This document shows positions 63,262 to 64,000 of a DNA stretch of 64,000 bases, in pieces. The position numbers and the translations under genes are program-made. Source of the DNA: JAIBJN01 sp963699495. Its GTDB lineage: Bacteria > Actinomycetota > Thermoleophilia > Gaiellales > Gaiellaceae. The notes under the pieces are model-generated. The model was not told the DNA's origin, ran no database searches, and worked only from the letters and a program-made list of their open reading frames with translations. The stretch is taken from positions 1-64,000 of the forward strand of contig CAVOUB010000003.1 in assembly GCA_963699495.1 (NCBI GenBank), given 5' to 3'. The number at the start of each line of letters is the position of its first letter. Position 1 is the stretch's first letter.

Positions 63262-64000
63262 TTAGGCGGGCGACTTCGCACCGCTGCCTGGTCCGATCGG
63301 AACGCCGGCCGTGGCGAGCTCGTCGACGCTCATCGTCGTGAAGAGCCAGTCACGGAACCTCGGATCGGGCCTCAGCTCACGCCTCGGGAGAAGGTCGGCG
63401 TCGCGGACGAGGTAGAGCTCGTATCCCTGTGGGGAGAGCAGCCGCTCGAGCTCGGCGGCGTTCGCGACGCCCTCGAGCACTTCGCAGAGGATGTCCGGCT
63501 TCAAAGAAGCGAGGAATCCCTGCCCGTACCGAAGCACAGTGTCTTCCGTGCCCTCGACGTCGATCTTCATGACCACCCTGCTCTCGGGCGGAATGGTGTC
63601 GAGCAGGGAGTCCAGCGAAACGAACGTGACATCGACGCCGTCATCGAAATGCGTTGACCTCGAGTAGTAGGAGGGAAGCGCGGAACCGCTGGTGGACGTG
63701 GGAACCTTCATCGTGTCGCCGGGTGCGCCGACACCGGCGAGATGAAGCGTCGTGCGCGATAAGACGTTGTTCCGCTGGCAGTTCTCGCGCAGCACCTCGA
63801 AGACCTCCGGGACGATCTCGAACGCCTGGGCGCTGAGATGAGGATTTACTCCGGTCCCAACCAGCGTGAAAATGCCCGTGTACGCGCCGATGTCGAGCAT
63901 GACGTCGGAGCGTTCGGCCAGCCCTGCGAAGAGCTCGATCGCGAGCCGATCCGGGGGCCTCGGCCGCCGGCCTTCTCCCCAGTAGAGCTCCTTGGCAACT
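63262..64000 (-). CDS. FkbM family methyltransferase, partial
   Basis: The gene reads leftward and runs off the right edge (start not in window). The visible ~245 residues contain a SAM-fold opening (SDVMLDIGAYTGIFTLVG), EIVPEVFEVLRENCQRN, the FkbM FVSLDSLLDT and MKIDVEGTEDTVLRYG signatures, and a C-terminal LERLLSPQGYELYLV. FkbM enzymes O-methylate sugars or polyketides, often in surface polysaccharide loci. Upstream residues in the frame (ELYWGEGRRPRPPDRLAIELFAGLAE) continue naturally past 63900. Convergent with pyrG. Confidence 0.85.
   Translation of the reverse strand, partial: VAKELYWGEGRRPRPPDRLAIELFAGLAERSDVMLDIGAYTGIFTLVGTGVNPHLSAQAFEIVPEVFEVLRENCQRNNVLSRTTLHLAGVGAPGDTMKVPTSTSGSALPSYYSRSTHFDDGVDVTFVSLDSLLDTIPPESRVVMKIDVEGTEDTVLRYGQGFLASLKPDILCEVLEGVANAAELERLLSPQGYELYLVRDADLLPRRELRPDPRFRDWLFTTMSVDELATAGVPIGPGSGAKSPA

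Overview
The window is a high-GC bacterial chromosome segment. It most resembles a deep-branching actinobacterium, probably class Thermoleophilia (Gaiellales-like). That placement is inferred from family content and gene order: a tlyA-nadK-recN-steA-mctB-pyrG block as in mycobacteria, an aroE-aroC-aroKB / aroQ-pepQ-efp-acc-nusB block, double DUF1918 and DUF7144-like proteins, and a SigB/F-type sigma factor. GTG starts and 4-base stop/start overlaps are very common.

Layout. 1-7110 is accessory. A truncated transporter is followed by two tandem remnants of elements integrated at the 3' end of tRNA-Glu (intact gene 7038-7110). A 36-bp piece of that tRNA recurs at 561 and 4707, each time followed by a homologous ~415-bp element end. 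Cargo is an epoxide hydrolase-like enzyme, a membrane adenylate cyclase, small membrane proteins and a TIR-domain protein. 7.7-16 kb holds a frameshifted ZIP transporter, a formylglycine-generating enzyme, two DUF7144-like proteins, tRNA-Gln, a broken HD-domain gene and two ABC exporter half-transporters. 16-22 kb is a histidine-degradation cluster (ftcD, PPOX protein, hutH-hutU-hutI). 23-27 kb has a metallo-hydrolase, hisS and aspS. 27-29 kb encodes a coiled-coil protein, a membrane-anchored Pro-rich protein and a double-psi-barrel protein.

29.4-37 kb holds a structured RNA that looks like 6S RNA, mnmA with an unusual N-terminal domain, a DUF948 protein, an anti-sigma-like ATPase plus sigma factor, a caspase-like protein with an uncharacterised partner, and alaS. 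37-41.5 kb is ruvX-mltG-aroE-aroC-aroKB. 41.6-46.8 kb interrupts the usual aroB-aroQ order with a lipoprotein, a truncated acyl-CoA synthetase gene, a damaged prs gene and a set of small genes. 46.9-53.8 kb continues with aroQ-pepQ-efp, a pseudo-carboxyltransferase/BCCP fusion, accC, nusB, a small XseB-like ORF and a prenyl synthase. 53.8-63.2 kb is DUF3891, tlyA, nadK, recN, steA, SRPBCC, mctB, a glycosyltransferase, a MraY/WecA-like remnant and pyrG. A partial FkbM methyltransferase gene ends the window.

The most interesting items are the BCCP subunit fused to a carboxyltransferase domain that has lost its metal and carboxyl-lysine residues, MnmA with a cysteine-less IscU/NifU-like N-terminus, the putative 6S RNA directly upstream of mnmA, the caspase-like two-gene unit, and the triple tRNA-Glu attachment structure. 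At least ten loci carry 1-2 nt reading-frame breaks, many in conserved housekeeping genes, so either decay or consensus error must be considered.
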